Assembly: GCF_050847355.1 (NCBI RefSeq)
Contig: NZ_CP193755.1
Coordinates: 2,666,001 to 2,730,000 of the forward strand
Direction: 5' to 3'
Length of the DNA stretch: 64,000 nt
DNA from: Limimaricola sp027213785
GTDB taxonomy: Bacteria > Pseudomonadota > Alphaproteobacteria > Rhodobacterales > Rhodobacteraceae
The notes under the pieces: model-generated
The model's input: only the letters and a program-made list of their open reading frames with translations
Database searches by the model: none
What the model was told of the DNA's origin: nothing
Program-made: the position numbers and the translations under genes
Part shown: positions 1-9,809 of the stretch, in pieces
How positions within the stretch are numbered: position 1 is the stretch's first letter
Layout of the letters: each line of letters opens with the position of its first letter

Positions 1-13
1 GTCTCAGGCCCCC

Positions 14-682
14 TCAGCCGTCGTTGCGGTTGCGATTGGTGGCGATCTCGCCGGTCTCCAGCAGCATCTTCAGCCGCTTCAGGTCGCGGCGCGCCTGCAC
101 GCCGGGCTCGTCCTGGAACAGCTTGGCCACGATCCGGCCCAGCTCGCCCATCGGCGGGCGGTAGGCGATCACCGTTTCGACGACCGTGCCGCGCATGCCG
201 GGCCCATCGCGGAACATCACCTTGCCCTCCGTGTCGATCTCGCTGTCCTCGGTGGAGCGCCAGGCGATCTCCTCGCCGGGGCGGTCGCTGACGATGCGGG
301 TGATGACCTCGACCGCGCGGCCCATCGGGCCGCTGATGGTCCAGCGCGTGACGTCGCCCGACGCGTGCATGCTTTCGATGTTCTCCATGAACTTCGACAA
401 GTTCGAGAAGTCCCGCCAGAAATCGTAGATCTCCTGGCGGGGACGGTTGATGGTCACGCTGCGACCGGTGACGGCGTAGTCGCCGAAGCGTCTTTGCCGG
501 GCAGTGCGGCCGGGGGCGCTGTCGGCGGGACGGTGCAGCGCCTGTTGCCCGGCATATTGCCGGGCCGCGAGGCCGCCGAGCAGCAGCAATCCGAGGCCGA
601 CCGCCAGCGCCGCACCGCCGGGCTGCGCCGCATGGCGCGCGCGCCGGGCGCGCCGGTCGTCCTCAAAGGTCCTGTAGGTCAT
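14..682 (-). CDS. SRPBCC family membrane-anchored protein
   Basis: Protein of 222 residues. A basic N-terminus is followed by one hydrophobic helix (about residues 22-44), then a START/SRPBCC-type domain (about 75-210) of the kind annotated as cyclase/dehydrase or COG5637. The family binds hydrophobic ligands in a helix-grip cavity; the ligand here cannot be told. I chose the ATG at 682 rather than the longer GTG start at 739 because AGGAGGAA lies just upstream of it. The single helix suggests inner-membrane anchoring with the ligand-binding domain on one face. No operon partner is visible. Confidence 0.8.
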   Translation of the reverse strand: MTYRTFEDDRRARRARHAAQPGGAALAVGLGLLLLGGLAARQYAGQQALHRPADSAPGRTARQRRFGDYAVTGRSVTINRPRQEIYDFWRDFSNLSKFMENIESMHASGDVTRWTISGPMGRAVEVITRIVSDRPGEEIAWRSTEDSEIDTEGKVMFRDGPGMRGTVVETVIAYRPPMGELGRIVAKLFQDEPGVQARRDLKRLKMLLETGEIATNRNRNDG

Positions 683-815
683 CGCAGCCTTCCTCCTGGA
701 CGGTGGGACCGCGCCGCCCGCCGTTCGGTCGCGCAGCACGTGTGTTCGATGACTCGAACCACCGATCCATGGCGCGGTTCCGACGCGGTACAGGACCGCG
801 CGAAGACCCGCCGCC

Positions 816-1562
816 CTAGTCGAGGCCGAACAGCACGCCGCCGAGGCTCAACTCGCGGTCGAACCGGCCCTGCCGCAGGAAGGCCAGCACCTGCGCCATC
901 ACCAGCGGATTGTTCATCATGAAGGTGTGGCTCACCGGCAGGGTGATGTGATCCGCCGCGCCTTCGAGCCGGGTCGAGGCGACCGAGACCTTGCCGTCAT
1001 CCGGCCCCTCGATCAGCGCCGAGAAAACCGGGTTGAGCGAGGAATCCCCGGCGATGATGCCGACCTCGTAGGAGGGCAGCGGCTCGAGCCGGTTCGGCAG
1101 GCTCTGCGGATCGGTGCCGAGCTGCAACCCCGCCGGGCCGTTGATCCATTCGAACGGTTCGAACTCGCCGAACACGTCGACAAGCTCCGAGCCCTTGTTG
1201 GGCGGCGCCAGCATCACCACCCGGCCCATCTTCGCCGGGCGGTGATCGGTGAGCCAGAGCCGCACGAGGATGCCGCCCATCGAATGGGTCACGAAATGCA
1301 CGGTGCGGTCGCCGCAGGCCGCCACGTCGTCGGGCACCGCCTCGACCAGATCCTCGATCCGCGCCTCGGTCGAGGGATAGCCGCGATTGACCACCTTGTA
1401 GCCGTTGGCCTCGACCACCTCGGCCATCGGCGCGAAGCTGAGATCGGTGCGCGCCAGACCGTGCAGGAACACGACGCAATCCGCCGTCTCCTCCGGCGCG
1501 GCGCGGGCGCAGGCGGAGAGCAGGGCGAGGCAGACGGACAGCATCAGGACGGGGCGTATCAT
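816..1562 (-). CDS. Alpha/beta-hydrolase lipoprotein (lipase/PGAP1-like)
   Basis: Protein of 248 residues. The N-terminus is a lipoprotein signal with lipobox LSAC (Cys18), so the mature enzyme is probably lipid-anchored in the envelope. The hydrolase core has the oxyanion HG at 34-35 and the nucleophile elbow THSMGG (Ser94); a His in the C-terminal SH motif could complete the triad. The fold matches small triacylglycerol lipases and PGAP1-like esterases, but the substrate is unknown. A second in-frame ATG at 1568 is possible; 1562 gives the cleanest signal peptide. It diverges from the Nudix gene, with about 77 bp between starts. Confidence 0.85.
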   Translation of the reverse strand: MIRPVLMLSVCLALLSACARAAPEETADCVVFLHGLARTDLSFAPMAEVVEANGYKVVNRGYPSTEARIEDLVEAVPDDVAACGDRTVHFVTHSMGGILVRLWLTDHRPAKMGRVVMLAPPNKGSELVDVFGEFEPFEWINGPAGLQLGTDPQSLPNRLEPLPSYEVGIIAGDSSLNPVFSALIEGPDDGKVSVASTRLEGAADHITLPVSHTFMMNNPLVMAQVLAFLRQGRFDRELSLGGVLFGLD

Positions 1563-1639
1563 GCACATCAGATAGGTGGCGCGACCGCCGCGCACAGGCC
1601 GGTCTTGCCTGCGCCCGCCGCCACGGCCATGGTCGCGCC

Positions 1640-2086
1640 ATGACATCCCCCGTCCGCCTCGCCGTGCGCGCGATCCTGATGCGCGAGAACCGCCTGCTTC
1701 TGGTCAATGCCTACAGGGGCCGCGACGATCTGTGGTGCGCGCCGGGCGGCGGCGTCGAGCCGCACGCCTCGCTGCCCGACAACCTCGCGCGCGAACTGCG
1801 CGAGGAATGCGGGTTGGAGGTCGCGGTGGGCGCGCCCTGTCTCGTCAACGAGTTCCACCACCAGCGGCGCGGCTTCCATCAGGTCGATCTCTACTTCCGC
1901 TGCGCACTGGTCTCGGGCGATCCGCATGGCGACTGGGTCGATCCCGAGGGGGTGGTGAGCCATCGCCGCTGGGTCACGCGCGCCGAGATGGCCGGGCTCA
2001 GGGTCAAGCCCGACAGCCTCGCCGCCGTCGCCTGGGAGGACGGAGACGCGCCGGGCTACGACCCGCTCGAGCCGATCCTGCTCTAG
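1640..2086 (+). CDS. Nudix hydrolase
   Basis: Protein of 148 residues with one Nudix domain. The Nudix box lies at about residues 36-59 and ends in the intact catalytic helix RELREECGL, which holds the metal-binding glutamates. The first Glu of the consensus (G-x5-E) is replaced by Ala43. Nudix enzymes cleave nucleoside diphosphates linked to another group; the substrate cannot be read from sequence. The 3' end overlaps the stop of the convergent TauE gene by four bases, so the two genes share a tail-to-tail junction without room for a terminator. Confidence 0.88.
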   Translation: MTSPVRLAVRAILMRENRLLLVNAYRGRDDLWCAPGGGVEPHASLPDNLARELREECGLEVAVGAPCLVNEFHHQRRGFHQVDLYFRCALVSGDPHGDWVDPEGVVSHRRWVTRAEMAGLRVKPDSLAAVAWEDGDAPGYDPLEPILL

Positions 2087-2829
2087 AGCGCGAAGAACAG
2101 CAGCGTCATCACCAGACCGACGCCGGTAATGCCGATGCGCAGATGGTCCATGCGGATGAGCTTGGCGCCGCGCGCGCCCAGATAGCCGCCGATCGTCGTC
2201 GCCACCGCCATGATCAGCGCCGCGTCCCAGTCGATCAGCCCAGCCGCGGCATAGGCCGCCGCCGAGACCAGCGACAGCACCGCCGAGAGCAGCACCTTGA
2301 GCCCGTTCATGCCGTGCAGATTCACGAAGCCGATCAGCCCGAGCATCGCCAGGAGCAGGATGCCCAGTCCACCGTTGAAATAGCCGCCATAGATCGACAC
2401 GGCGAGCACCGCCGCCCCCGACAGCACCGGGCCCGCCGGGCCGAAGCCGCGCGCCCGCACGAAGGCCAGAACCCGCGGCCCGGTGGCGAACAGCACGGTG
2501 GCGATGAGCAGCAGCCACGGCACCAGCCCCTCGAACACCGCACCCGGCGTCACGAGGAGCAGCCCAGCCCCCAGAAGGCCGCCCAGAGCCCCCAGCCCCA
2601 CGATCGCGCGCAACCCCAGCGTGCCCTCGGCGCTGACATCCGAGCGGTAGCCCCAGGCCGAGCTGGCATAGCCCGGCAGCGCGCCGATGGTGGCGGTGGC
2701 GTTGGCCATGATCGGCGGCACGCCAAGCCAGACCAGCGCCGGAAAGGTCAGGAAGGTGCCGCCACCGGCGACCGCGTTGAGCGCGCCGGCAAGCAGACCC
2801 GATATGGTGATCGTGACGAAGAACAGCAT
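2083..2829 (-). CDS. TauE/SafE family sulfite/anion exporter
   Basis: Polytopic membrane protein of 248 residues with seven or eight hydrophobic segments and the N-terminal pattern of the TauE/SafE family (PF01925), including the early GGGTFLTFPAL segment. Characterised members export sulfite or sulfoacetate or transport related organic anions; this one's substrate is unknown. I chose the ATG at 2829 because GGGAGA lies six bases upstream; an in-frame ATG at 2841 is the alternative. An open frame continues far upstream but is antisense to the GFA gene and not credible. Confidence 0.85.
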   Translation of the reverse strand: MLFFVTITISGLLAGALNAVAGGGTFLTFPALVWLGVPPIMANATATIGALPGYASSAWGYRSDVSAEGTLGLRAIVGLGALGGLLGAGLLLVTPGAVFEGLVPWLLLIATVLFATGPRVLAFVRARGFGPAGPVLSGAAVLAVSIYGGYFNGGLGILLLAMLGLIGFVNLHGMNGLKVLLSAVLSLVSAAAYAAAGLIDWDAALIMAVATTIGGYLGARGAKLIRMDHLRIGITGVGLVMTLLFFAL

Positions 2830-2988
2830 GGGGTCTCCCATCGGTCCGGACTGTCGGGCCGCGCAATCCATGCCGTGCGCATGCAGCAGGGGCAAGGGCA
2901 GTCGGTCAGGCGGCCGCGCGGCGGCTGAGGCTTCGCGCGGCCGCGGGCCCGCGCTAGGCTCGCCCCGCAACAGGAAGGACCCGGCCAG

Positions 2989-3456
2989 ATGATACAACCG
3001 ACGCTCCCGCTCGACGGCGCCTGCCGGTGCGGCGCCACCCGCATCCGGATCACCGCGCCGCCGCTGATGACGGCGGCGTGCCACTGCACCGGCTGCCAGA
3101 AGATGACCGGCAGCGCCTATTCGCTCACCGCGATGGTCCCGGCCGAGGGCTTCGAGGTGATCCAAGGCGAACCGGTGATCGGCGGGATGCACGTTCCGCG
3201 GCAGCGCCACCATTTCTGCCCGCGCTGCATGAGCTGGATGTTCACCCGCTTCGACGAGATGCCCTTCGTGAATGTCCGCCCCACCATGTTCGACGACGCC
3301 TCCTGGTTCGCGCCCTTCGTCGAAACCATGACGCGCGAGAAGCTGGCCTGGGCCGAGACCCCAGCGCGGCACCGCTTCGAGGGGTTTCCACCGGTGGAGC
3401 GCTACGAGGCGCTGATGGCGGAATTCGTGCAGGCGCAGGCCGGGCCCGGGGCCTGA
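2989..3456 (+). CDS. GFA family protein (glutathione-dependent formaldehyde-activating enzyme/CENP-V fold)
   Basis: Protein of 155 residues with the zinc-binding cysteine pattern of the GFA/CENP-V family: C12-x-C14, C31-x-C33-x2-C36 and C77-x2-C80. The founding member, Gfa of Paracoccus, was proposed to speed S-hydroxymethylglutathione formation, but most paralogues, probably this one, have no known substrate. AAGGAC precedes the ATG. The gene is convergent with groEL and shares the strong hairpin terminator that follows. Confidence 0.88.
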   Translation: MIQPTLPLDGACRCGATRIRITAPPLMTAACHCTGCQKMTGSAYSLTAMVPAEGFEVIQGEPVIGGMHVPRQRHHFCPRCMSWMFTRFDEMPFVNVRPTMFDDASWFAPFVETMTREKLAWAETPARHRFEGFPPVERYEALMAEFVQAQAGPGA

Positions 3457-3463
3457 AAGCGCA

Positions 3464-3489
3464 AAAGGGGGCTCCGAAGAGCCCCCTTT
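3464..3489. terminator. Bidirectional rho-independent terminator (GFA gene / groEL)
   Basis: Perfect 11-bp stem AAAGGGGGCTC / GAGCCCCCTTT with a CGAA loop. An A-run on one side and a T-run on the other let it act in both directions, ending the forward GFA gene and the reverse groESL operon. Confidence 0.9.
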
Positions 3490-3519
3490 CCCGTAACGAT
3501 CGGTGTGGATCGCGGCAGA

Positions 3520-5169
<1,650 letters not shown>

Positions 5170-5217
5170 GTGAGTGCTCCTTGATCTGAATTCAGTGGGA
5201 AAGGGTCAGCGAGGGTC

Positions 5218-5505
5218 TCAGGCGATGATGCCGAGAATGTCGCTTTCCTTCATGATCAGCAGCTCTTCGCCGTTGACGGTGACCTCGGTGCCGGACCACT
5301 TGCCGAACAGGACGCGATCGCCTTCCTTGACGGCCATCGCGATCAGCTCGCCATTGTCCTTGCGGGCGCCGTCGCCACAGGCGATCACTTCGCCCTCGGC
5401 CGGCTTTTCCTTGGCGTTGTCGGGGATGATCAGACCGCCCTTGGTCTTCTCTTCGCCCTCGACGCGACGCACCAGGACCCGGTCGTGAAGCGGTTTGAAT
5501 GCCAT
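5218..5505 (-). CDS. groES: Co-chaperonin GroES (Hsp10)
   Basis: Protein of 95 residues, the normal GroES length. It starts MAFKPLHDRVLVRRVE and ends ESDILGIIA, both typical of the family. It caps the GroEL ring and controls release of folding substrates. First gene of groESL, transcribed leftward, with the HrcA operator CIRCE about 50 bp upstream and a -35/-10 pair upstream of that. Confidence 0.99.
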   Translation of the reverse strand: MAFKPLHDRVLVRRVEGEEKTKGGLIIPDNAKEKPAEGEVIACGDGARKDNGELIAMAVKEGDRVLFGKWSGTEVTVNGEELLIMKESDILGIIA

Positions 5506-5555
5506 CTCTGCAGCTCCTCAGCAGTATGTATGTTCCCATGCCCCCGGAAGAGGCA

Positions 5556-5582
5556 TTAGCACTCCCTGTCGGTGAGTGCCAA
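5556..5582 (-). promoter_or_regulatory. CIRCE operator (HrcA binding site) of groESL
   Basis: TTAGCACTC, nine bases, GAGTGCCAA: the CIRCE consensus TTAGCACTC-N9-GAGTGCTAA with one difference. In other bacteria the HrcA repressor binds this inverted repeat and releases it on heat shock. It lies between the predicted promoter and groES, where it would block transcription start. Confidence 0.92.
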
Positions 5583-5590
5583 CGACGAGA

Positions 5591-5619
5591 GAGGTAAGCA
5601 GGGCTCACGGAGCTGTCAA
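5591..5619 (-). promoter_or_regulatory. Predicted groESL promoter
   Basis: On the reverse strand a perfect TTGACA (5614-5619) is followed after 17 bases by TACCTC (5591-5596). The -35 reads CTTGACA, which also fits the RpoH -35 core CTTGA. The predicted start falls just before CIRCE, as expected for HrcA repression. The weak -10 keeps confidence moderate. Confidence 0.5.
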
Positions 5620-6176
5620 GCGCCTCGCGGCGCGGAAATGTCACGCCTCGGACGCGCGCACGAGAAACCTGAAAAAGGGGCTTCTCAGAACGGCGTCTTC
5701 GTGCATGATGCCGTCAGGACAACCCCGGATCGGGAGGGCGGCTTATGACTCGAGGATATCTCTCTCACGGCTGAACGCCGCGCCACCGCCTGTCGCGGAT
5801 GGCCGGCTCGCCCCCGCCTCCGCCCGTCGATGTTACCAGTTCCAGGGCTTAGTCCATGACCCCCCGTATTGACGTGGTCGATCGCTCGACCGCCGCCACC
5901 CGTCGCCCCGTGCGACGCGCATCGCGCCAGACCCTGCCGTATTGCGCCGTCCTTGGGCGGCCGCGATCCGGCATGCTTGCGCATGCGGGCAGCGGCGCGG
6001 CGATCCTCCACCACCCGCGCGCCTCCCCGCTCTAGGGCGAGACCCGCAAGCGACCCTTCCCATCCCGCCCCGGCGGCGCGACCCGCGCCACCGGCCGGGA
6101 GAGACGTGGCCGCACCACCCCGGACACGGCCGAGCCATGTCCGAAAACTCAACCCAAGGATGAAAAGGAACATCCC
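5620..6176. other. Gene-poor stretch of about 560 bp
   Basis: No protein family is recognisable here. The best small frame is 5856-6035 (+), 59 codons with high third-position GC but no convincing Shine-Dalgarno site, so I do not call it a gene. It contains a TTGACG (5869-5874) next to an inverted repeat GGTCGA-TCGC-TCGACC (5876-5891) and a second hairpin GCATGC-TTGC-GCATGC (5971-5986). These could be regulatory or part of an unrecognised small RNA or gene; nothing decides between them. Confidence 0.35.
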
Positions 6177-6428
6177 ATGCATCCGCCCTTCTACATCATC
6201 GATCACCGTGCCCAGCCCGACAGCCTCGCCCCGTGGGAAGAGCGCCCCCGGGTCCGGCGCGGCGGGCCCGCCCGGCTCGACCTGGAGATGCCGCATACCG
6301 GCACCGGTCTGGCCCTGCTGCGTACCGCAAAAGACGATCCCCCGGCGGCCCGCGCCACGGCGGGCGGCATCTGGCCGCGCCTGCGGGCGCTGGTGAGCCG
6401 CAGGCCGATGACGGAGCCCGTGCGGTGA
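6177..6428 (+). CDS. Small hypothetical protein
   Basis: Frame of 83 codons, MHPPFYIIDHRAQPD at the start. AAAAGGAA lies about eight bases upstream of the ATG, and third positions are strongly G/C as in neighbouring genes, which supports translation. The product is basic, rich in Arg and Pro, and has no membrane segment or recognised motif. Function unknown. It sits about 150 bp upstream of the pyrophosphatase operon on the same strand but need not be part of it. Confidence 0.5.
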   Translation: MHPPFYIIDHRAQPDSLAPWEERPRVRRGGPARLDLEMPHTGTGLALLRTAKDDPPAARATAGGIWPRLRALVSRRPMTEPVR

Positions 6429-6575
6429 CACATGGGGCGGCGCGGATCATCGCGCCGCCCCTCCCCCGATGCGCCACCCCTCCCGTCGGCGGACCTCCGG
6501 GCGGGTGACAAGCCTCGTGCCCCTGCCTATAAGGCGCGCGACCCGTTCACCCGTATCTCTCCGAAGGATTTCCCC

Positions 6576-7493
6576 ATGACCACGCTCGTCTTCGGCCACA
6601 AGGCGCCCGACACCGATTCGACCGGCTCGCCGCTCATCTGGGCCTGGTACCTGTCGCAGCGCGGCCAGTCCGCCGAGGCCCGGCTCCTGGGCGAGCCCAA
6701 CACCGAGGCGAAATTCGTGGCCGAGCGCTGGGGCTTCGAACTGCCGCAGATCATCGATGACGTCGAAGAGGGCCAGAAGGTCGTGATCGTCGACACCAAC
6801 AACCCCGCCGAGCTGCCCGCCTCGATCAACAAGGCCGACATCACCGCGATCATCGACCACCACAAGCTGTTCGGCGGCCTCGAGACCAAGGGCCCGATCG
6901 ACATCACCATCAAGCCGCTGGCCTGCACCGCCACCATCATGCACGACCTGATGGGTCACGTCGCCACCGAGATGCCCGAGGGCATCAAGGGGCTGATGCT
7001 GTCCTGCATCCTGTCGGACACGCTGGAATTCCGCTCGCCCACCACCACCCCGGCCGATCAGGCGCTGGCCGAGCGCCTCGCTGCCGATCTCGGCCTCGAC
7101 GTTTCGGACTACGCGGCCGAGATGTTCGCCGCCAAATCCGACGTCTCGGCCTTCTCCGAGGCCGAGCTGCTGCGCATGGACAGCAAGGAAACCACCGTCG
7201 AGGGCAAGAAGCTGCGCGTCTCGGTGCTCGAGACGACCTCGCCCGATCAGGTGCTGTCGCGCAAGGCGGCGCTGCTCGAGGCGATGCCCAAGGTCGCGGC
7301 AGAGGACGGTGCCGACGAGGTGCTCCTCTTCGTGGTCGACATCCTTGCCGAGCAGGCGACGATGCTGATCCCCAACGACACGGTGAAGACGATCGCCGAG
7401 AAGAGCTTCGACGCGACCGTCGAGGGTGACAGCGTCGTGCTGCCCGGCGTGATGAGCCGCAAGAAGCAGATCATCCCCGTGCTGAAGGTCTGA
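6576..7493 (+). CDS. ppaC: Manganese-dependent inorganic pyrophosphatase (family II)
   Basis: Protein of 305 residues of the DHH phosphoesterase superfamily. Metal ligands are visible: H8, D12, D14 in FGHKAPDTDS, D73 in VDTNNP, and the DHH motif at 94-96 in IIDHHK. The C-terminal DHHA2 domain ends with the substrate-binding SRKKQ motif. It hydrolyses pyrophosphate to phosphate in the cytoplasm, pulling biosynthetic reactions forward. The ATG at 6576, preceded by AAGGAT, is preferred over longer frames because it gives the conserved N-terminus. First gene of a five-gene forward run to 10855. Confidence 0.95.
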   Translation: MTTLVFGHKAPDTDSTGSPLIWAWYLSQRGQSAEARLLGEPNTEAKFVAERWGFELPQIIDDVEEGQKVVIVDTNNPAELPASINKADITAIIDHHKLFGGLETKGPIDITIKPLACTATIMHDLMGHVATEMPEGIKGLMLSCILSDTLEFRSPTTTPADQALAERLAADLGLDVSDYAAEMFAAKSDVSAFSEAELLRMDSKETTVEGKKLRVSVLETTSPDQVLSRKAALLEAMPKVAAEDGADEVLLFVVDILAEQATMLIPNDTVKTIAEKSFDATVEGDSVVLPGVMSRKKQIIPVLKV

Positions 7494-7498
7494 GGCGC

Positions 7499-8377
7499 AT
7501 GACCAGGATCATCGAGAGCTTCGCCGCGATCTCGGGCGATTACGACGCCGCCTTCGTCGACCTGTGGGGCTGCATGCATGACGGCGTGCGGGCTCACGAG
7601 GCCGCGGTCGCCGCGATGCGCGGCTTTCGCGCGGCCGGCGGCAAGGTGATCCTGGTCACCAACTCGCCGCGCCCGCGCGCCTCCGTCGAGAGCCAGATAA
7701 AGGGTCTCGGCGTGCCGCGCGACTGCTGGGATTCGATCGCCAGCTCCGGCGATTCGGCCCGCGCCGCGATGTATGAGGGCGTGGTCGGCGAGAAGGTCTG
7801 GTTCATCGGCGACGAACGCGACGAGGCCTTCTTCGAGCCGCTGAAGATCATCAAGGACCCGGTCCCGGTCACCCGCACCGATCTCGACAAGGCCGAAGGC
7901 ATCGTCTGCTGCGGCCCCGAGGACGAGCACGCCGAGCCCGACGTCTACCGCCCGCAATTCGAGCAGGCGATCGCGCGCGGGCTGAAGCTGCTCTGCGCCA
8001 ATCCCGACATCATCGTCGATCGCGGCGACGAGCGGGTCTGGTGCGCGGGCGCGCTGGCGCGGCTCTATACCGAGATGGGCGGCGAGAGCCTCTATTTCGG
8101 CAAGCCGCACGCGCCGATCTACGATCTGGCGCGGCGCCGGCTGGCCGAGATCGATCCCGATATCGCCGACGACCGCATCATCTGCATCGGAGACGGTCCG
8201 CAGACCGATGTGTCCGGTGCGGCGGGCGCCGGGCTCGACGCGCTGTTCATCACCGGCGGCCTCTCGGCCGAGGAGACCGGCACCGCGCCGGGCGGCCAGC
8301 CCGATGCCGACCGGCTCGAGGCGCATCTTCGCGAAGAGCGGCAGGCTCCGGCCTATGCGATGGGCTTCCTGCGCTGA
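7499..8377 (+). CDS. HAD-superfamily class IIA hydrolase (TIGR01459-like)
   Basis: Protein of 292 residues. It has a HAD motif I variant (D21-L-W-G-C-M-H-D-G), motif II VTNSPR and motif IV GDGPQTD. This is the TIGR01459 subgroup of class IIA HAD phosphatases, common in alphaproteobacteria and related to NagD; substrate not established. The ATG lies five bases after the pyrophosphatase stop, so the genes are almost certainly co-transcribed. Position between a pyrophosphatase and ribF makes a nucleotide or flavin-precursor phosphate plausible as substrate, but that is inference. Confidence 0.88.
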   Translation: MTRIIESFAAISGDYDAAFVDLWGCMHDGVRAHEAAVAAMRGFRAAGGKVILVTNSPRPRASVESQIKGLGVPRDCWDSIASSGDSARAAMYEGVVGEKVWFIGDERDEAFFEPLKIIKDPVPVTRTDLDKAEGIVCCGPEDEHAEPDVYRPQFEQAIARGLKLLCANPDIIVDRGDERVWCAGALARLYTEMGGESLYFGKPHAPIYDLARRRLAEIDPDIADDRIICIGDGPQTDVSGAAGAGLDALFITGGLSAEETGTAPGGQPDADRLEAHLREERQAPAYAMGFLR

Positions 8378-8437
8378 GATGAGCGGCGGCGCGCGCCCCG
8401 CTTGCGTGCGCCCCGCCCCGCCGCTACGCAGGGCGCC

Positions 8438-9376
8438 ATGCGCATCCTGAGCGACTTCACCGACATCCCCGCCACCGACCGGGGCGCCGCTGCCGCGATC
8501 GGCAATTTCGACGGCGTGCATCTCGGCCACCGGGCGGTCATCGACCTGGCCCGCACCGAGGCCGCGCGTCTCGGCGCGCCTTTGGGGGTGATGACCTTCG
8601 AGCCGCATCCGCGCGAGTATTTCGCCCCCGAGGCGCCGCCCTTCCGGTTGATGAACCGGACCGCGCGGGCGCATCGGCTGGAGAAGATCGGCGTCGAGCG
8701 GCTGTTCGAGCTGCGTTTCGATGCCGCGCTCGCGGCGCTGACACCGGACGCCTTCGCCCGCGACGTGATCGCGAAGGGTCTCGGCCTGCGCCATGTCGTG
8801 ATCGGCGCCGATTTCCGCTTCGGCAAGGGGCGCGCCGGCGATGCCGCGATGCTGGAGGCACTGGGTCGTGAACACGGCTTCGGCGTCACCGTCTCGCCGC
8901 TGGTGGCGCTCGATGCGGGCGAGGTCAGTTCGACCGCGATCCGCCGCGCCCTGACCGAGGGCCGAGCGCGCGACGCCGCCGCCATGCTCGGGCACCTGCA
9001 CCGGCTCGAGGGCGAGGTGATCCATGGCGAGAAGCGCGGCCGCGAGCTGGGCTTTCCGACCGCCAACATGACCATCGACGGGCTGCACCTGCCGCGCTTC
9101 GGCGTCTACGCGGTCAAGGTCGACGTGCTCACCGGGCCGCATGCCGGCAGCTATGATGGCGCCGCCTCGATCGGCGTGCGTCCGATGTTCGGCGAGAACC
9201 ATCCGAATTGCGAAACCTTCCTGTTCGACTTCAAGGGCGATCTCTACGGCGCCGAGATCTCGGTGGCGCTGGTCGAGTATCTGCGCGGCGAGGAGAAGTT
9301 CGACGGCCTCGACGCGCTGATCGCCCAGATGGACGCGGACTGCGCCCGCGCCCGGAAGGTATTGGCCGATGCGTGA
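8438..9376 (+). CDS. ribF: Bifunctional riboflavin kinase / FAD synthetase
   Basis: Protein of 312 residues, the usual RibF length. The N-terminal FAD synthetase domain carries IGNFDGVHLGH; the C-terminal flavokinase domain carries GFPTAN (about residue 205). It makes FMN and then FAD from riboflavin. The ATG at 8438 gives the conserved N-terminus MRILSDFTDIP; longer frames do not. It overlaps the next gene by eight bases. No FMN riboswitch is visible upstream. Confidence 0.95.
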   Translation: MRILSDFTDIPATDRGAAAAIGNFDGVHLGHRAVIDLARTEAARLGAPLGVMTFEPHPREYFAPEAPPFRLMNRTARAHRLEKIGVERLFELRFDAALAALTPDAFARDVIAKGLGLRHVVIGADFRFGKGRAGDAAMLEALGREHGFGVTVSPLVALDAGEVSSTAIRRALTEGRARDAAAMLGHLHRLEGEVIHGEKRGRELGFPTANMTIDGLHLPRFGVYAVKVDVLTGPHAGSYDGAASIGVRPMFGENHPNCETFLFDFKGDLYGAEISVALVEYLRGEEKFDGLDALIAQMDADCARARKVLADA

Positions 9377-9809
9377 CAGGTTCTGGGAACTGCCGCTCGA
9401 ACAGCTGGACCGCAAGGAATGGGAGGCGCTCTGCGACGGCTGCGGCAAGTGCTGCCTCAACAAGATCGAGGACGAGGACACCGGAGAGGTGGCGCTGACC
9501 CGCGTCGCCTGCCGCCTGCTCGACGGTGCGACCTGCCTGTGCACGAAATACGCGACGCGGCACAAATACGTGCCCGAATGCATCGTGCTGACGCCCGAGA
9601 AGACCGCCGAGACGATGTATTGGCTGCCCGCCACCTGCGCCTACAGGCTTCGCGCCGAGGGCCGGCCGCTCCATGACTGGCACCACCTGATCTCGGGCGA
9701 CCGGGAGGCGGTGCACCGCGCCGGGGTTTCGATGGCGGGCCGTACCGTGCCGGAAACCCAGGTCGATGACGACGACTGGGAAGACCATATCATCGAGGAA
9801 CCCGTCTGA
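9369..9809 (+). CDS. YcgN-family cysteine-cluster protein (UPF0260)
   Basis: Protein of 146 residues matching the YcgN/UPF0260 family over its whole length: CDGCGKCC near residue 20, further cysteines in ACRLLDGATCLCTKY, then WLPATCAYR and LHDWHHLISGD. The conserved cysteines suggest metal or Fe-S binding; the cellular role is unknown. It overlaps ribF by eight bases, and its TGA overlaps the ATG of the next gene by one base, so translation of the three genes is probably coupled. Confidence 0.9.
   Translation: MRDRFWELPLEQLDRKEWEALCDGCGKCCLNKIEDEDTGEVALTRVACRLLDGATCLCTKYATRHKYVPECIVLTPEKTAETMYWLPATCAYRLRAEGRPLHDWHHLISGDREAVHRAGVSMAGRTVPETQVDDDDWEDHIIEEPV

Noticed and set aside
751..760. GGTTCGAGTC on the reverse strand, like a tRNA T-arm
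   Set aside because: No acceptor, D-arm or anticodon arm can be built around it.
2083..3372. Extended TauE/SafE protein of 429 residues
   Set aside because: The N-terminal part is antisense to the GFA gene; a start at 2829 with GGGAGA gives the normal family length.
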